A stretch of 64,000 nucleotides of DNA from Pseudooceanicola aestuarii. Lineage in GTDB: Bacteria; Pseudomonadota; Alphaproteobacteria; Rhodobacterales; Rhodobacteraceae. Both the position numbers and the translations under genes were made by a program. How positions within the stretch are numbered: position 1 is the first letter of the stretch; each line of letters begins with the position of its first letter. The notes under the pieces are model-generated. The model had not been told where the DNA came from. It worked only from the letters and a program-made list of their open reading frames with translations, and searched no databases. The stretch lies in NCBI RefSeq assembly GCF_010614805.1, contig NZ_JAAFZC010000002.1:434001-498000 (forward strand), given 5' to 3'. Shown piece by piece: positions 24,282-32,960 of this stretch.

Positions 24282-24731
24282 ATGATGCTCAAGGATTGCC
24301 GCGAGGCCCTTCAATCGATCGCCGATCTTATTGGCGTGCCCGTGCTGAACACCGATGCCGAAGACACGGCCGCGATCCGTGTCGGCAATCTGTTGAACGT
24401 CAACCTGCATGTGATGAACGAAACACAACTGGAACTGTCATCCCGGCTAACCTTGTCTGGCGGTTCGGTTGGCGCCGAACAGGCTAGGGCGCTTCTCTCC
24501 TGGAACGCCACGCACGACGGCCCGGAACGGATCTCACTCGATCCGGAAACGGGCGGCACGGTGCTGGGACGGAGAGTGGCTGTCACCCAGTTTGACCCGG
24601 CCGGGTTGAAGACGGTGCTGGACGATTTCGTCCATGCGGTCGCGGCCTGTGAAAACTCCGGCGCCGGAAACCTGTCGCACCAGGACAGCCGTCCGTCCGA
24701 GCAGGCCATCGCAGACATGATCCGCATCTGA
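24282..24731 (+). CDS. CesT-like T3SS class I chaperone (1)
   Basis: A 149-residue acidic protein matching the class I chaperone plan: helix LKDCREALQSIADLIGV, a strand region LNVNLHVMNETQLELSSRLT, LLSWNATHDGPERISLDPET, then GRRVAVTQFDPAGLKTVLDD and a final helix DFVHAVAACE. The pattern of LL-xN and G-hxLD-G is that of CesT/SycE proteins, which bind effector N-terminal segments as dimers. It is preceded by AAGGAG (24271-24276); ATG 24282 or 24285 is the start. It lies 60 bp before a second CesT-like gene and two genes before the candidate effector, whose chaperone it may be. Confidence 0.65.
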   Translation: MMLKDCREALQSIADLIGVPVLNTDAEDTAAIRVGNLLNVNLHVMNETQLELSSRLTLSGGSVGAEQARALLSWNATHDGPERISLDPETGGTVLGRRVAVTQFDPAGLKTVLDDFVHAVAACENSGAGNLSHQDSRPSEQAIADMIRI

Positions 24732-24791
24732 GGGATCTTCGTCTCGCAGGCCCGAGGGCAGGCAAGTTGAGTCAATACAGAAGGCCGACAC

Positions 24792-25247
24792 ATGACACCA
24801 TCCGACGCGGCAGACCAGATTATCGTTCTTGCGGGAATGACGTCGCTCATTCTCGATGACGACGGAAATTTCACCTTCAACATCGACCACGACGTCCCGG
24901 TGGAGGTGCAGGAATACGCGGACAGTATCGCGTTGCGCTGCCGCCTTCCCGACGTGGCTGTCACCGGGCCGGACCTGATGCGCGGCCTTTTGGAGGCAAA
25001 TCTCTTCGGTACGGGCAGCGGCCATGGCCGGCTGGCGCTGGAAAACACCACCGCCCTTCTGCTGGACCGCTTCGACCCCGGTCCGCTGGATGCCGCGGCG
25101 CTGGAGGAGCGGCTGGGCGAATTCCTCGTCTTTGCCGCCTATTGGCTGACCGACGGTGTCGCCGATCTGGCCCGTCTGGATGCGAAGGACCGGGCCAGCC
25201 GACAGGCCGCGCTCGCCACATCGCAAGAGACCGTCATTCGGGTCTGA
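24792..25247 (+). CDS. CesT-like T3SS class I chaperone (2)
   Basis: A 151-residue acidic protein with clear CesT-like features: DAADQIIVLAGMTSLILDDD at the N-terminus, LRCRLPDVAVTGPDLMRGLL with LLEANLFGTGSGHGRLALEN (the family's LL-aNlfg-tg-a-lald), TTALLLDRFDPGPLDAAALE and FLVFAAYWLTDGVADLA. It lies 21 bp before the RasGAP-like candidate effector, the usual place for its dedicated chaperone. With the CesT-like gene just upstream it could form a heterodimer; mixed class I chaperone pairs are known for some effectors. Confidence 0.75.
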   Translation: MTPSDAADQIIVLAGMTSLILDDDGNFTFNIDHDVPVEVQEYADSIALRCRLPDVAVTGPDLMRGLLEANLFGTGSGHGRLALENTTALLLDRFDPGPLDAAALEERLGEFLVFAAYWLTDGVADLARLDAKDRASRQAALATSQETVIRV

Positions 25248-25268
25248 CCCACAGGAAAGGTTGCAAAC

Positions 25269-26591
25269 ATGAGCAAGATTGGTCCGGGGAGCCTTCCTCC
25301 CACCAACACGATCCAGGGGCAGACGCAGACGGAGACCAACGCCGGCGTCCAGACCGCCCGTTTCGAAGACCTGGCCACGATCAGCATCGGAGACGATAAT
25401 ACCGTGATGGTCGAAGCCGACGATGCCCCCCGCCGCGGCGGCGGCGGCCTGAAGGAGCTGGGCCGCAAAATCGGCAATTTCTTCAAGGCCATCGGCAACG
25501 GTTTCAAGGCGATCGGCAACAGCATCAAGGCGTTGCTCAATCCCCCCCCCCGACAGGCGCAGGGTCAGCCCTGGCAGCCCAATGCAGAAGCCACCATGGG
25601 CAACGCGCCCAAGCAGCTGACCGACATCGCCACCCGTGGCACGCCTGAACAGATGCAGACCGCGCTGCAACAGATCCTGGACAACGCAGACGGTTCCGTC
25701 GAAGCGGCGGCCAACGGAACGAAGTTCGCGGGCCACCCGGCGAAGATGCCGATGGGAGAGAACCGCGCAGCGCTCACCCAGATGCTGGCGCAGATCCCGG
25801 ATGACGCGCCACAGGATGTCCTGGCGCTCCGTGACAGTTTCCTGGACGCGCTGGACCCGGCGGCGATGCGCCGGGAGGCGCTGGAACCGCATCTGGAAGC
25901 ACTGACCATGGATGGCAACCCGCTTGGTAGCTTCATGCGTGGCAATTCCCCGCATTCGAAATTGTTGGGCGAGACGGCGAACAAGGATGACTTCCTCCAG
26001 GTTGGCAAAGGCTATACCGATGGCAAATTGGGCGAAATGGCTCAGTTCTACGCCGATCTGCCCAAATATGACCAATTCGTAGAGGGGAGCCCTCCGCCCA
26101 GGATCGAGGGCGAGGCACTGTCCGACGATCAAGTGCTGGCATTTTTCGAGAAGACCGCTGAAATGGCCCAGGCTTTTCTTGATATGGACAGCCCGCATTT
26201 CATCGGCGCAGCGCTGGACGCGAACCCGGCCTATACCGATGCTCTGAGTGAGGATGCCCTCACTATCCGGGATTTCGACGCTCCCGGATTGTCGGATGAA
26301 GACCGTCAGCAAGCCATCCTCACCCATTACAACGACATCAACCTTCGCGAATTTGCTGGCCCGCTGGCGATCGACATCGCCATGAACAAGACCGGCGACG
26401 GCGCGGATCTCGCGATGATGGATGTGCTGAAGCTCTATCAAGCGGCAGCTAACGGGAACGAAGGCTACCTGGAAAAGTATGCCGGCGATCGGCCGGTGGC
26501 GATCCAGGAGGCGTTCAACCAACTGGTCGACGACGTGCAGCAGATGCTGGTCGCCGTCTACACCGCCTACGGCATGCCGCAGGTCGACTGA
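25269..26591 (+). CDS. Candidate T3SS effector with RasGAP-like domain
   Basis: A 440-residue protein encoded just after two CesT-like chaperones. Residues 1-60 are polar and disordered, as in export signal regions. Residues 68-88 are three exact-length heptads (IGNFFKA, IGNGFKA, IGNSIKA), a cationic amphipathic helix likely to touch membrane. Residues of about 112-430 are all-helical and carry RasGAP-type landmarks: FMRGNSPHSKLL (222-233, Arg224 where the arginine finger would be; NF1 reads LFRGNSLASK), NLREFAGPLAID (358-369, resembling the FLR-x-PAI motif), and DVLKLYQAAANGNEGYLEKY (385-404, resembling K-lQ-laN-ke-yl). The finger-to-FLR distance is 136 residues versus about 115 in p120GAP and NF1. 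No computed comparison was made. Confidence 0.6.
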   Translation: MSKIGPGSLPPTNTIQGQTQTETNAGVQTARFEDLATISIGDDNTVMVEADDAPRRGGGGLKELGRKIGNFFKAIGNGFKAIGNSIKALLNPPPRQAQGQPWQPNAEATMGNAPKQLTDIATRGTPEQMQTALQQILDNADGSVEAAANGTKFAGHPAKMPMGENRAALTQMLAQIPDDAPQDVLALRDSFLDALDPAAMRREALEPHLEALTMDGNPLGSFMRGNSPHSKLLGETANKDDFLQVGKGYTDGKLGEMAQFYADLPKYDQFVEGSPPPRIEGEALSDDQVLAFFEKTAEMAQAFLDMDSPHFIGAALDANPAYTDALSEDALTIRDFDAPGLSDEDRQQAILTHYNDINLREFAGPLAIDIAMNKTGDGADLAMMDVLKLYQAAANGNEGYLEKYAGDRPVAIQEAFNQLVDDVQQMLVAVYTAYGMPQVD

Positions 26592-26613
26592 CCCGGCCTG
26601 ACCGTTCCCTTGC

Positions 26614-26643
26614 GCCGCGCCTCCGATACCAGCGGGGCGCGGC
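26614..26643 (+). terminator. Hairpin between effector and sctU
   Basis: An 8-bp GC stem (GCCGCGCC at 26614-26621, GGCGCGGC at 26636-26643) with a 14-base loop and no T-run follows the effector gene. It may be a partial terminator, an mRNA end or processing site, or chance in GC-rich DNA. Confidence 0.25.
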
Positions 26644-26662
26644 CGGCTGAAAGGGCCGCCAG

Positions 26663-27793
26663 ATGAGCCAGTCCTCCGGCGAAAAGACCGAACAGCCGAC
26701 CCCGAAGAAAGAGCGCGATGCCCGGCAAAAGGGTCAGGTCGCGCGCTCTCAGGAGGTGGTCACGACGATTTCGCTGTTCGGAACCATCGCCGTGATCATG
26801 GCCACGGGCGATTTCATATGGGCCCGGCTGGTGGCGTTGATGGATCAGGTGGCGATGCTGGCCGCCAATCCCGGCACCACGACCTTGCATACCGGGATCG
26901 CCATCGCCTGGGAAACCGGCGTCACGCTGATGTTGCCGGTGATCGGCGTGACCCTGTTCCTGGGGATCGCGGCGAACTACGTGCAGGTGGGCAGCCTGTT
27001 CTCCTTTCAATCCATTCAGCCCAAGCTGGAAAAGATCTCCATCGGCAAGGGGTTCAAGCGCATCTTCTCGATGAAACAGGTGGTGGAGCTGTTGAAATCC
27101 ATCTTCAAGATCCTGTTCCTGTCGCTGCTGCTGTATATCGTCATCCGCGATGCAATCGGGCCCTATGTCTCGGCGATCAATTGCGGGCTGCCCTGCCTGG
27201 CGACGGTGACGAATTCGATGATGATCAAGGTGCTGGCCTTCTCCGCGTTGGCCTTTGTCATCGTGGCGGGGTTCGATTTTGTCTACCAGCGCCACTCTCA
27301 CACCAAGAGCCTGATGATGAGCAAGGACGAGGTGAAGCGCGAATACAAGGAATCCGAGGGCGACCCCATCGTGAAGGGCCAACGCAAGCAGTTCGCGCAG
27401 GAAATCCTGATGGGCGATGCACCCAAGCAGGCCGGCAAGGCCACCGCGCTGGTGGTGAACCCGACGCATTTCGCCGTCTCCATCCGCTATCGCAAGGACG
27501 ACACGCCGTTGCCGATGATCACCGCGCGCGGCCGCAACGCCATGGCCCACGAGATGCGCGCCGAGGCAGAGCGCGCCGGCGTCCCGATCTTTCGCAATCC
27601 GCCACTGGCCCGGCACCTGTTCGCGGAAACTGTGCCGGGGGATTTCGTCCCCGATGAGCTGTTCGACGTCATCGCCGAGATCCTCGCCTGGGTGGCCCGT
27701 CACGAGGACGGGCTTTATGCTGGACGGCTGGAGCGTGGCGACATCGACATGGAACGCGGCGATCACCGGCCCAGCCGCGCACCAGCGAGCTGA
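26663..27793 (+). CDS. sctU: SctU, export gate switch protein
   Basis: A 376-residue member of the FlhB/YscU family. The N-terminal EKTEQPTPKKERDARQKGQV and four membrane helices are followed by a cytoplasmic domain with the autocleavage motif NPTH (266-269) and nearby VVNPTHFAVSIRYRKDD. It cleaves itself between Asn and Pro and, with SctP, switches export from needle to later substrates. The C-terminal 40 residues are a variable charged tail. It is last in the secreted-protein operon, 71 bp after the effector gene. Confidence 0.95.
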   Translation: MSQSSGEKTEQPTPKKERDARQKGQVARSQEVVTTISLFGTIAVIMATGDFIWARLVALMDQVAMLAANPGTTTLHTGIAIAWETGVTLMLPVIGVTLFLGIAANYVQVGSLFSFQSIQPKLEKISIGKGFKRIFSMKQVVELLKSIFKILFLSLLLYIVIRDAIGPYVSAINCGLPCLATVTNSMMIKVLAFSALAFVIVAGFDFVYQRHSHTKSLMMSKDEVKREYKESEGDPIVKGQRKQFAQEILMGDAPKQAGKATALVVNPTHFAVSIRYRKDDTPLPMITARGRNAMAHEMRAEAERAGVPIFRNPPLARHLFAETVPGDFVPDELFDVIAEILAWVARHEDGLYAGRLERGDIDMERGDHRPSRAPAS

Positions 27794-27804
27794 GCGCGGC
27801 GGCG

Positions 27805-30800
27805 CTACTGGTCCAGTCGGGGCGCGGGACGGCGGAAGATCTCGCGGAACATGCCGGGGGTCAGCAGCGACAGCGGGTTGACCGCGACGCGCGGCTTGCC
27901 GGCGGCGCCGGTCAGGGTGAAGTTGAAGCCGATCAGCCCCTCCCCCTTGCGGGTGAGGATCTGGCCGATCCCGTTCAGCAGGTATAGCGGCGAGATCACG
28001 CCTTGCATGTCCATCGCCCCCTGCGCGAAATCGTAGTAGCCGTCCATCGACAACCCCATGGATGCGCCGACCGCGCTGCTTTCGGTGAGGATCAGCCGAT
28101 CGGGCGTCAGGCGGAACGCCGCATCCACGTCGTTGAAGACGATGCCGCCGCTGGTCATCTGCTCCAGCAGGCCGACGACGCTGATCGCCGACAGCAGGCC
28201 TGCCATGGCCGGGGCGTCCTGGATGGCGATATCGGCGACGTTCAGGCGGCCGTCGTAGACGCCTTTCCGCCCCCCGGTCGGCACCAGCGTCAGGTCCAGC
28301 GATCCGCCACGCGCCTGTTTCAGCAGATCCGTCGCCGCAAAGACCGCGCCCGCGTTGTCCGCCTGTACCCGCACCACGCTGCCCCCGTCGCGCGGCACCA
28401 ACTGGCCCGAGACGACAGGCCCGCCGTTCAACCGGCCGGTGAACTGCCCCGACATGCCACCGGCGGTGGTGAAATCGCCGCGGAACCCCTCAAGGTGCAG
28501 CCCGTCGGTGATCTGCAAGCGGTCGAGCCGCAGCGCCACCGGGCCGCCCCCCGCGCCGGATCCCGCGAATTCCGCCTGACGCAGATCGACGGTGCCGCCC
28601 TGTACCGTGGCAGCCGCAGGCACGCCCGGGCCGCGCCCGGTCAGGGTGACGGGACCGTCCAGCCAGCCGCCGACCCGCACACGGGAGAACTCCGCCCGTT
28701 GCAGGCTGCCATCGTCAGACAGCGACAATGCTCCCTGGGCCAGCAGCCCCGGCGCCTCGATCCGCAGGCGATCCACGGACGGGGGCGTGCCCAGCCGGCC
28801 GCCGATCTCCAGCGTGCCGGTGGCGGCGCGGCTCATCGCCCAGTCCAGCGCATCCAGCCGCAGCCCGATCCCCGCCAGGTCTGAGGTCAGGCGGAACTCC
28901 GGTTCCTGGCCTTTTTCCAGCGCGACCCGCAGCCGGGCGCGCCCCGTGCCGGACACCGCGTCGTCTGGCAGGGCGATGCGGAATTCCTCCATGAACGCAT
29001 TGGACAGCGTGATATCGGCGCTGACCTCGCTGCGGCCTTCCGGGGCGGCTTCTGCGTCGGCGCCCCCCCCACCACCCGGGCGCAGCGGCGCGGTCCAGCT
29101 GCCATCGAAGGCGACGCGCCCCAGCTTTCCGCGCCCGGACAGCTGGACCTGCTGCGCATTGGCTGTGACGGAAAGCCGCGCGGCGGTCAGTGTGCGTCCG
29201 GGGACGATCTGCGTGCTGGCCACATCGCTGACCGTACCGGCGAAATCAAAGGCGATCTCCTCCGGGGGCAGGCCCTTGACCAGCCGCAGGTCGATCACGC
29301 CGCGCGCCTGCGCCCGGCCCGTCGCCAGGTCGGTCGGGCGCCCCGCCTTGGTCATGATGCGGAACGGCTCCTGATCCAGAAGGGACAGCACCGCCGGAAT
29401 CGGCGCATCCAGTGCCAGGCGGATCTGTGCCGGTCCCTTCTTGATACGCACATCGGGCACGATGAAACTGGTGCCCGCGATCTGGGCAACCCCGCCATCG
29501 GGGGCCGTGACCTCGCCGCCATCGGCGGTGACCACGAACCGGTCCCGCAGCAGCGTGGCGTGGCCATGCCCGTTGCGGATCGGCGGCATCGTTTCCATGA
29601 ACGTCCCGGTAAAGCGGGAGAACTCAAAGCCCAGCATCCCCTCCGGCCGACTGCCGGGCAAGGAGCGCAGACCCAGCTGCAAGTCATGCAACCGCGCCTG
29701 CAACACATTGCGCGAGATCCAGTCGCGGGTCTTGGACGCCACTCCGGCAGGCCACAGGGTCAGGACGTCCTCCGCCCCGATCCGGCCCATCCGCCCCTCC
29801 AGCGTGACGTCCCAGCCCTCCGCGCGGGCCAGGAAATCGCCGCTGAACACCGCCGTGTCGCCCGCCAGGCCCAGGCTGAGCTCCCCGATGGTCAGGCGAA
29901 AGGGGTCCAGCTCCATCCGCATGTCCATGCGTGCGCCCGACAATGTGATCGGGGCGGCGTAGACATCACCGGGATTGGTCGACACCTCGCTGAGACTGAA
30001 CTGACCGACCATGCCGGTGGGCATCCCGGCGGCAAGGTCGGTCAATTGCACCACCCCCTCGCCCTGCAACGCGACCCAACGGGAGGCGAGGGACAATTCG
30101 CTGAACCGCAGCATGGCGCTGTCGGGATCAAAGGTGAAATAGGCCGACACGGCATCAAAGGGGATCGGCGCCGTCTCGCTGCGCGGCTGGATCGCGCCCG
30201 CGCCGATCTGCAAGGCGGCGTTCAGCGGACCCAGCCGCCCGGCGGAATCCACCGCCACCCGAAGCGAGCCCGACAGCGGCGCATCCAGCACCGACAGCCA
30301 GGCCAGCGCGGCGGATTGCGTCGCCAGGTCGGCGGCGGGGGCGTCGCGGAACGACATGGCAAAGCTGCCCGCCGCATCGCCGATCCGGGTTGCATAGCTG
30401 GCATCGATCACTGTGGCATAGGCGCGCCCGGCCAACAGTGCCAGGTCGGCGCGCAGCCGCAGGTCGTCACCGTCGCGGGCCAGCACGACGCGGCCGCCGT
30501 CCATGGTCCAGCCCCGGCCCGCGCGGGCGTCTTCATAGCGCACGGTCAGGGCGCGCCCCTCGATCCGGCGCAGGGCGCGCATTTCGGGCCGCTCCAGCAG
30601 GGTGTCCAGCTGGGCCATCACCTCGCCCAGCTCGCGCCCCTCGGCGGCCAACCCGCCGGGCGCGGCATCATCCACGGCGGCCAGATCGAACTGCCCCGCC
30701 GCATCCCGACGCAAGCGCAGGTGCACGCCGTTGATATAGATCGCCTGCGGTTGCAACTGCCCGCGCAGCGCCGGGCGCAGCGCCAGCGTGCCTTCGACAT

Positions 30801-31284
30801 CGGCCAGGATCAGGCGCATCGGGCCGGTCGTCGCGCGCAGATCGACGTCGCGCAGCGCCAGCCGCGGCACCCAGCGGTCTTCCAGCCGGATGGACAAATC
30901 GCGGAAATCGACCTGGTATCCCGGCAGGGAGGTGTTCAGCCGCGCCTCCACCCGCTCTGCGGCCCATTCGGGTACCGTGACCTCCCAATCCAGCGCCGTC
31001 AGCGTGGCGAACAGCGCCCCCAGGCTCAGCGCCAGCAGCAGCACGCCGATCGCACAGGCCCAACCCAGGGCGCGCAGACCGCGCCACCACCCCCCGCGCC
31101 GTCGTCTGGCGGCGGCCCCTTCCGGCACCGGGGCGGGCGCGCCAGGGCCGGGCCGCACGGCGTCCGGCGACGCTGGCGCGGGGTCCGGCGTGGCGGCGCC
31201 GGGGGCGCTGTCCTTGGTCCTGTCTGTGGTCACGCGAGGGCCTCCGGGCGGATGCGGCGGACGGATGGGATCCGGCGCTTTCAT
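27805..31284 (-). CDS. AsmA-like/DUF3971 envelope protein
   Basis: A 1159-residue protein with a Pro/Ala-rich N-terminus, one membrane helix (about 73-96) and a very long periplasmic region of beta-rich repeats. Near the C-terminus ALDDVDAAFRL-type text appears as VFNDVDAAFRLTPDRLIL, with SPLYLLNGIGQILTRKGEGL and NFTLTGAAGKPRVAVNPLSL, typical of the AsmA-like C-terminal domain of YhdP-type proteins. Such proteins are proposed to carry phospholipid across the periplasm. It is convergent with sctU, 11 bp away, which marks the right edge of the T3SS island. The start is ATG 31284; a shorter GTG start is possible. Confidence 0.8.
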   Translation of the reverse strand: MKAPDPIRPPHPPGGPRVTTDRTKDSAPGAATPDPAPASPDAVRPGPGAPAPVPEGAAARRRRGGWWRGLRALGWACAIGVLLLALSLGALFATLTALDWEVTVPEWAAERVEARLNTSLPGYQVDFRDLSIRLEDRWVPRLALRDVDLRATTGPMRLILADVEGTLALRPALRGQLQPQAIYINGVHLRLRRDAAGQFDLAAVDDAAPGGLAAEGRELGEVMAQLDTLLERPEMRALRRIEGRALTVRYEDARAGRGWTMDGGRVVLARDGDDLRLRADLALLAGRAYATVIDASYATRIGDAAGSFAMSFRDAPAADLATQSAALAWLSVLDAPLSGSLRVAVDSAGRLGPLNAALQIGAGAIQPRSETAPIPFDAVSAYFTFDPDSAMLRFSELSLASRWVALQGEGVVQLTDLAAGMPTGMVGQFSLSEVSTNPGDVYAAPITLSGARMDMRMELDPFRLTIGELSLGLAGDTAVFSGDFLARAEGWDVTLEGRMGRIGAEDVLTLWPAGVASKTRDWISRNVLQARLHDLQLGLRSLPGSRPEGMLGFEFSRFTGTFMETMPPIRNGHGHATLLRDRFVVTADGGEVTAPDGGVAQIAGTSFIVPDVRIKKGPAQIRLALDAPIPAVLSLLDQEPFRIMTKAGRPTDLATGRAQARGVIDLRLVKGLPPEEIAFDFAGTVSDVASTQIVPGRTLTAARLSVTANAQQVQLSGRGKLGRVAFDGSWTAPLRPGGGGGADAEAAPEGRSEVSADITLSNAFMEEFRIALPDDAVSGTGRARLRVALEKGQEPEFRLTSDLAGIGLRLDALDWAMSRAATGTLEIGGRLGTPPSVDRLRIEAPGLLAQGALSLSDDGSLQRAEFSRVRVGGWLDGPVTLTGRGPGVPAAATVQGGTVDLRQAEFAGSGAGGGPVALRLDRLQITDGLHLEGFRGDFTTAGGMSGQFTGRLNGGPVVSGQLVPRDGGSVVRVQADNAGAVFAATDLLKQARGGSLDLTLVPTGGRKGVYDGRLNVADIAIQDAPAMAGLLSAISVVGLLEQMTSGGIVFNDVDAAFRLTPDRLILTESSAVGASMGLSMDGYYDFAQGAMDMQGVISPLYLLNGIGQILTRKGEGLIGFNFTLTGAAGKPRVAVNPLSLLTPGMFREIFRRPAPRLDQ

Positions 31285-31341
31285 CTTCGCCGTTGAGGAC
31301 TAATATGAAACCCGAATGGTCCCCGCAAGAAAGGCCGCGAC

Positions 31342-31818
31342 ATGACCGACCCCGTGATGCCCTCCGCCGGCGAAACCGCGCCGGATTTCACCCTGCCCCG
31401 GGACGATGGCGACCCCATCACCCTGTCGGCGCTGCGGGGCGCGCCGGTTGTCCTGTTCTTCTATCCGCGCGATGATACACCCGGCTGCACCACCGAGAAC
31501 CGCGATTTCACGGAGCTGAGCGATGACTTCACCGCCGCCGGGGCCCGTATCCTTGGCGTCAGCAAGGACAGCCTGGCCAAGCATGGCAAATTCCGGGACA
31601 AGCACGGGCTGCGCACCATCCTGTTGTCGGATGCCGACAGCGATGTCTGCGAACGCTACGGCGTCTGGCGCGAAAAGAAGATGTACGGCAAGACTTTCAT
31701 GGGCATCACCCGCGCGACCTTCCTGATCGCGGCGGATGGCACCGTCGCCCGCAGCTGGGACAAGGTGAAGGTCGCCGGCCACGCGGCGGAGGTTCTGGAG
31801 GCGCTGCGCGCGCTCTGA
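31342..31818 (+). CDS. bcp: Bcp-type thiol peroxidase
   Basis: A 158-residue peroxiredoxin of the BCP/PrxQ group. Catalytic Cys49 sits in YPRDDTPGCTTENRDF (Pro47-Gly48-Cys49). The E. coli-type resolving Cys five positions later is absent; another Cys (Cys103, DVCERYG) may act as resolving Cys or the enzyme may be 1-Cys. The C-terminal strand-helix FMGITRATFLIAADGTVARS completes the fold. It reduces peroxides using thioredoxin. Divergent from the AsmA-like gene, 57 bp away. Confidence 0.9.
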   Translation: MTDPVMPSAGETAPDFTLPRDDGDPITLSALRGAPVVLFFYPRDDTPGCTTENRDFTELSDDFTAAGARILGVSKDSLAKHGKFRDKHGLRTILLSDADSDVCERYGVWREKKMYGKTFMGITRATFLIAADGTVARSWDKVKVAGHAAEVLEALRAL

Positions 31819-31862
31819 CCCCGCCCCCTTTGTCCCCACCTGTCCGAATACCGGAGAGACCG

Positions 31863-32675
31863 ATGACGACCACCCTTGCACAGATGGCGGTGGAGGTTCT
31901 GACCACCGCCGACGGTCGGGCGAAGACCGCGCTCAGCCATGCCCATGCCGCGCGCTGGCGGGCCTCGCGCGAACCGGGTGCCACGCCGATCCCGGTGGGC
32001 CGCGCCTGCCCGCCGCCCCGCCCGGCCCGTCCGGAACGGCCCGAGCTGCTGAACCCGCGCGATGTGCCGCGCCGCCGACCGGGATCGCCGCAGGGGCAGC
32101 TGGCGATCCTGCACGCCGTCGCGCATATCGAACTGAACGCCGTCGACCTGCACTGGGATCTGATCGCCCGGTTCGGCGATATCGCCATGCCGGCGGGCTA
32201 TTATGACGACTGGGTGAAAGCCGCGGACGAGGAATCCAGGCATTTCAACCTGATGTGCGACTGTCTTGAAGCGATGGGCAGCCATTACGGTGCCCTGCCG
32301 GCCCATGCCGGCATGTGGCGCGCGGCCGAGGACACGGCGCAGGACATCATGGGCCGGCTGGCCGTGGTGCCCATGGTGCTGGAGGCACGCGGGCTGGACG
32401 TGACCCCCGGCATGATCGAGATTTTTTCAAGGGCAGGCCTGGACGATGCCGTTGCCGCCTTGAACGTCATCTACGCAGAGGAGGTCGGCCACGTCGCCTA
32501 TGGCTCAAAGTGGTTTCATTACCTGTGCGGACGAAATGAGCAGGATCCCAAGCCATTGTTTCACGAATTGGTGCAGCGCTATTTCCACGGCCCCCTGAAA
32601 CCGCCCTTCAACGAGGAAAAACGCGCCGAGGCCGGCCTGCCGCCCGATTTCTACTGGCCGCTGGCCGGGAAATGA
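31863..32675 (+). CDS. DUF455 ferritin-like protein
   Basis: A 270-residue helical protein of the DUF455 family (ferritin-like). Metal-ligand-like motifs are HIELNAVDLHWD, EESRHFNLMCDCL and EEVGHVAYGSKWFH, i.e. Glu and His pairs on four helices. The C-terminal part is FHGPLKPPFNEEKRAEAGLP. The function is not established; related proteins are di-iron or Mn proteins. ATG 31863 follows CGGAGAG (31851-31857) and was preferred to the earlier in-frame start at 31830. It lies 44 bp after bcp, so the two may be co-transcribed. Confidence 0.8.
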   Translation: MTTTLAQMAVEVLTTADGRAKTALSHAHAARWRASREPGATPIPVGRACPPPRPARPERPELLNPRDVPRRRPGSPQGQLAILHAVAHIELNAVDLHWDLIARFGDIAMPAGYYDDWVKAADEESRHFNLMCDCLEAMGSHYGALPAHAGMWRAAEDTAQDIMGRLAVVPMVLEARGLDVTPGMIEIFSRAGLDDAVAALNVIYAEEVGHVAYGSKWFHYLCGRNEQDPKPLFHELVQRYFHGPLKPPFNEEKRAEAGLPPDFYWPLAGK

Positions 32676-32704
32676 GGGCCGCGCCAGTGTAACACTGACG
32701 GCCC
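32676..32704 (+). terminator. Imperfect hairpin after the DUF455 gene
   Basis: GGGCCG (32676-32681) pairs with CGGCCC (32699-32704), and inside them CAGTGT (32685-32690) pairs with ACACTG (32692-32697). It begins right after the DUF455 stop and could end the bcp-DUF455 transcript. There is no run of T. Confidence 0.35.
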
Positions 32705-32960
32705 AACTAGGTATGGTATCCACAGGCGGATGATCCACTACGGTGCCGGGGCCCGGCAATGTACAGTGGTCCGTTAACCCTCGAAATTTCCGCACATTTT
32801 TCGGCGATTTTCCGCCAATTCGGCGAGATTCCCCCAGCCGGGCGGGCAAGTTTGGTCAAAAGTGTTGCCCCGATTCCACACAGCCGGTAACACATTCGGG
32901 ACGTCCGACGGTGGGGACCAGAATACGGGCGCGATGAAGGGAACAGAGGGGCTTCTTGAG

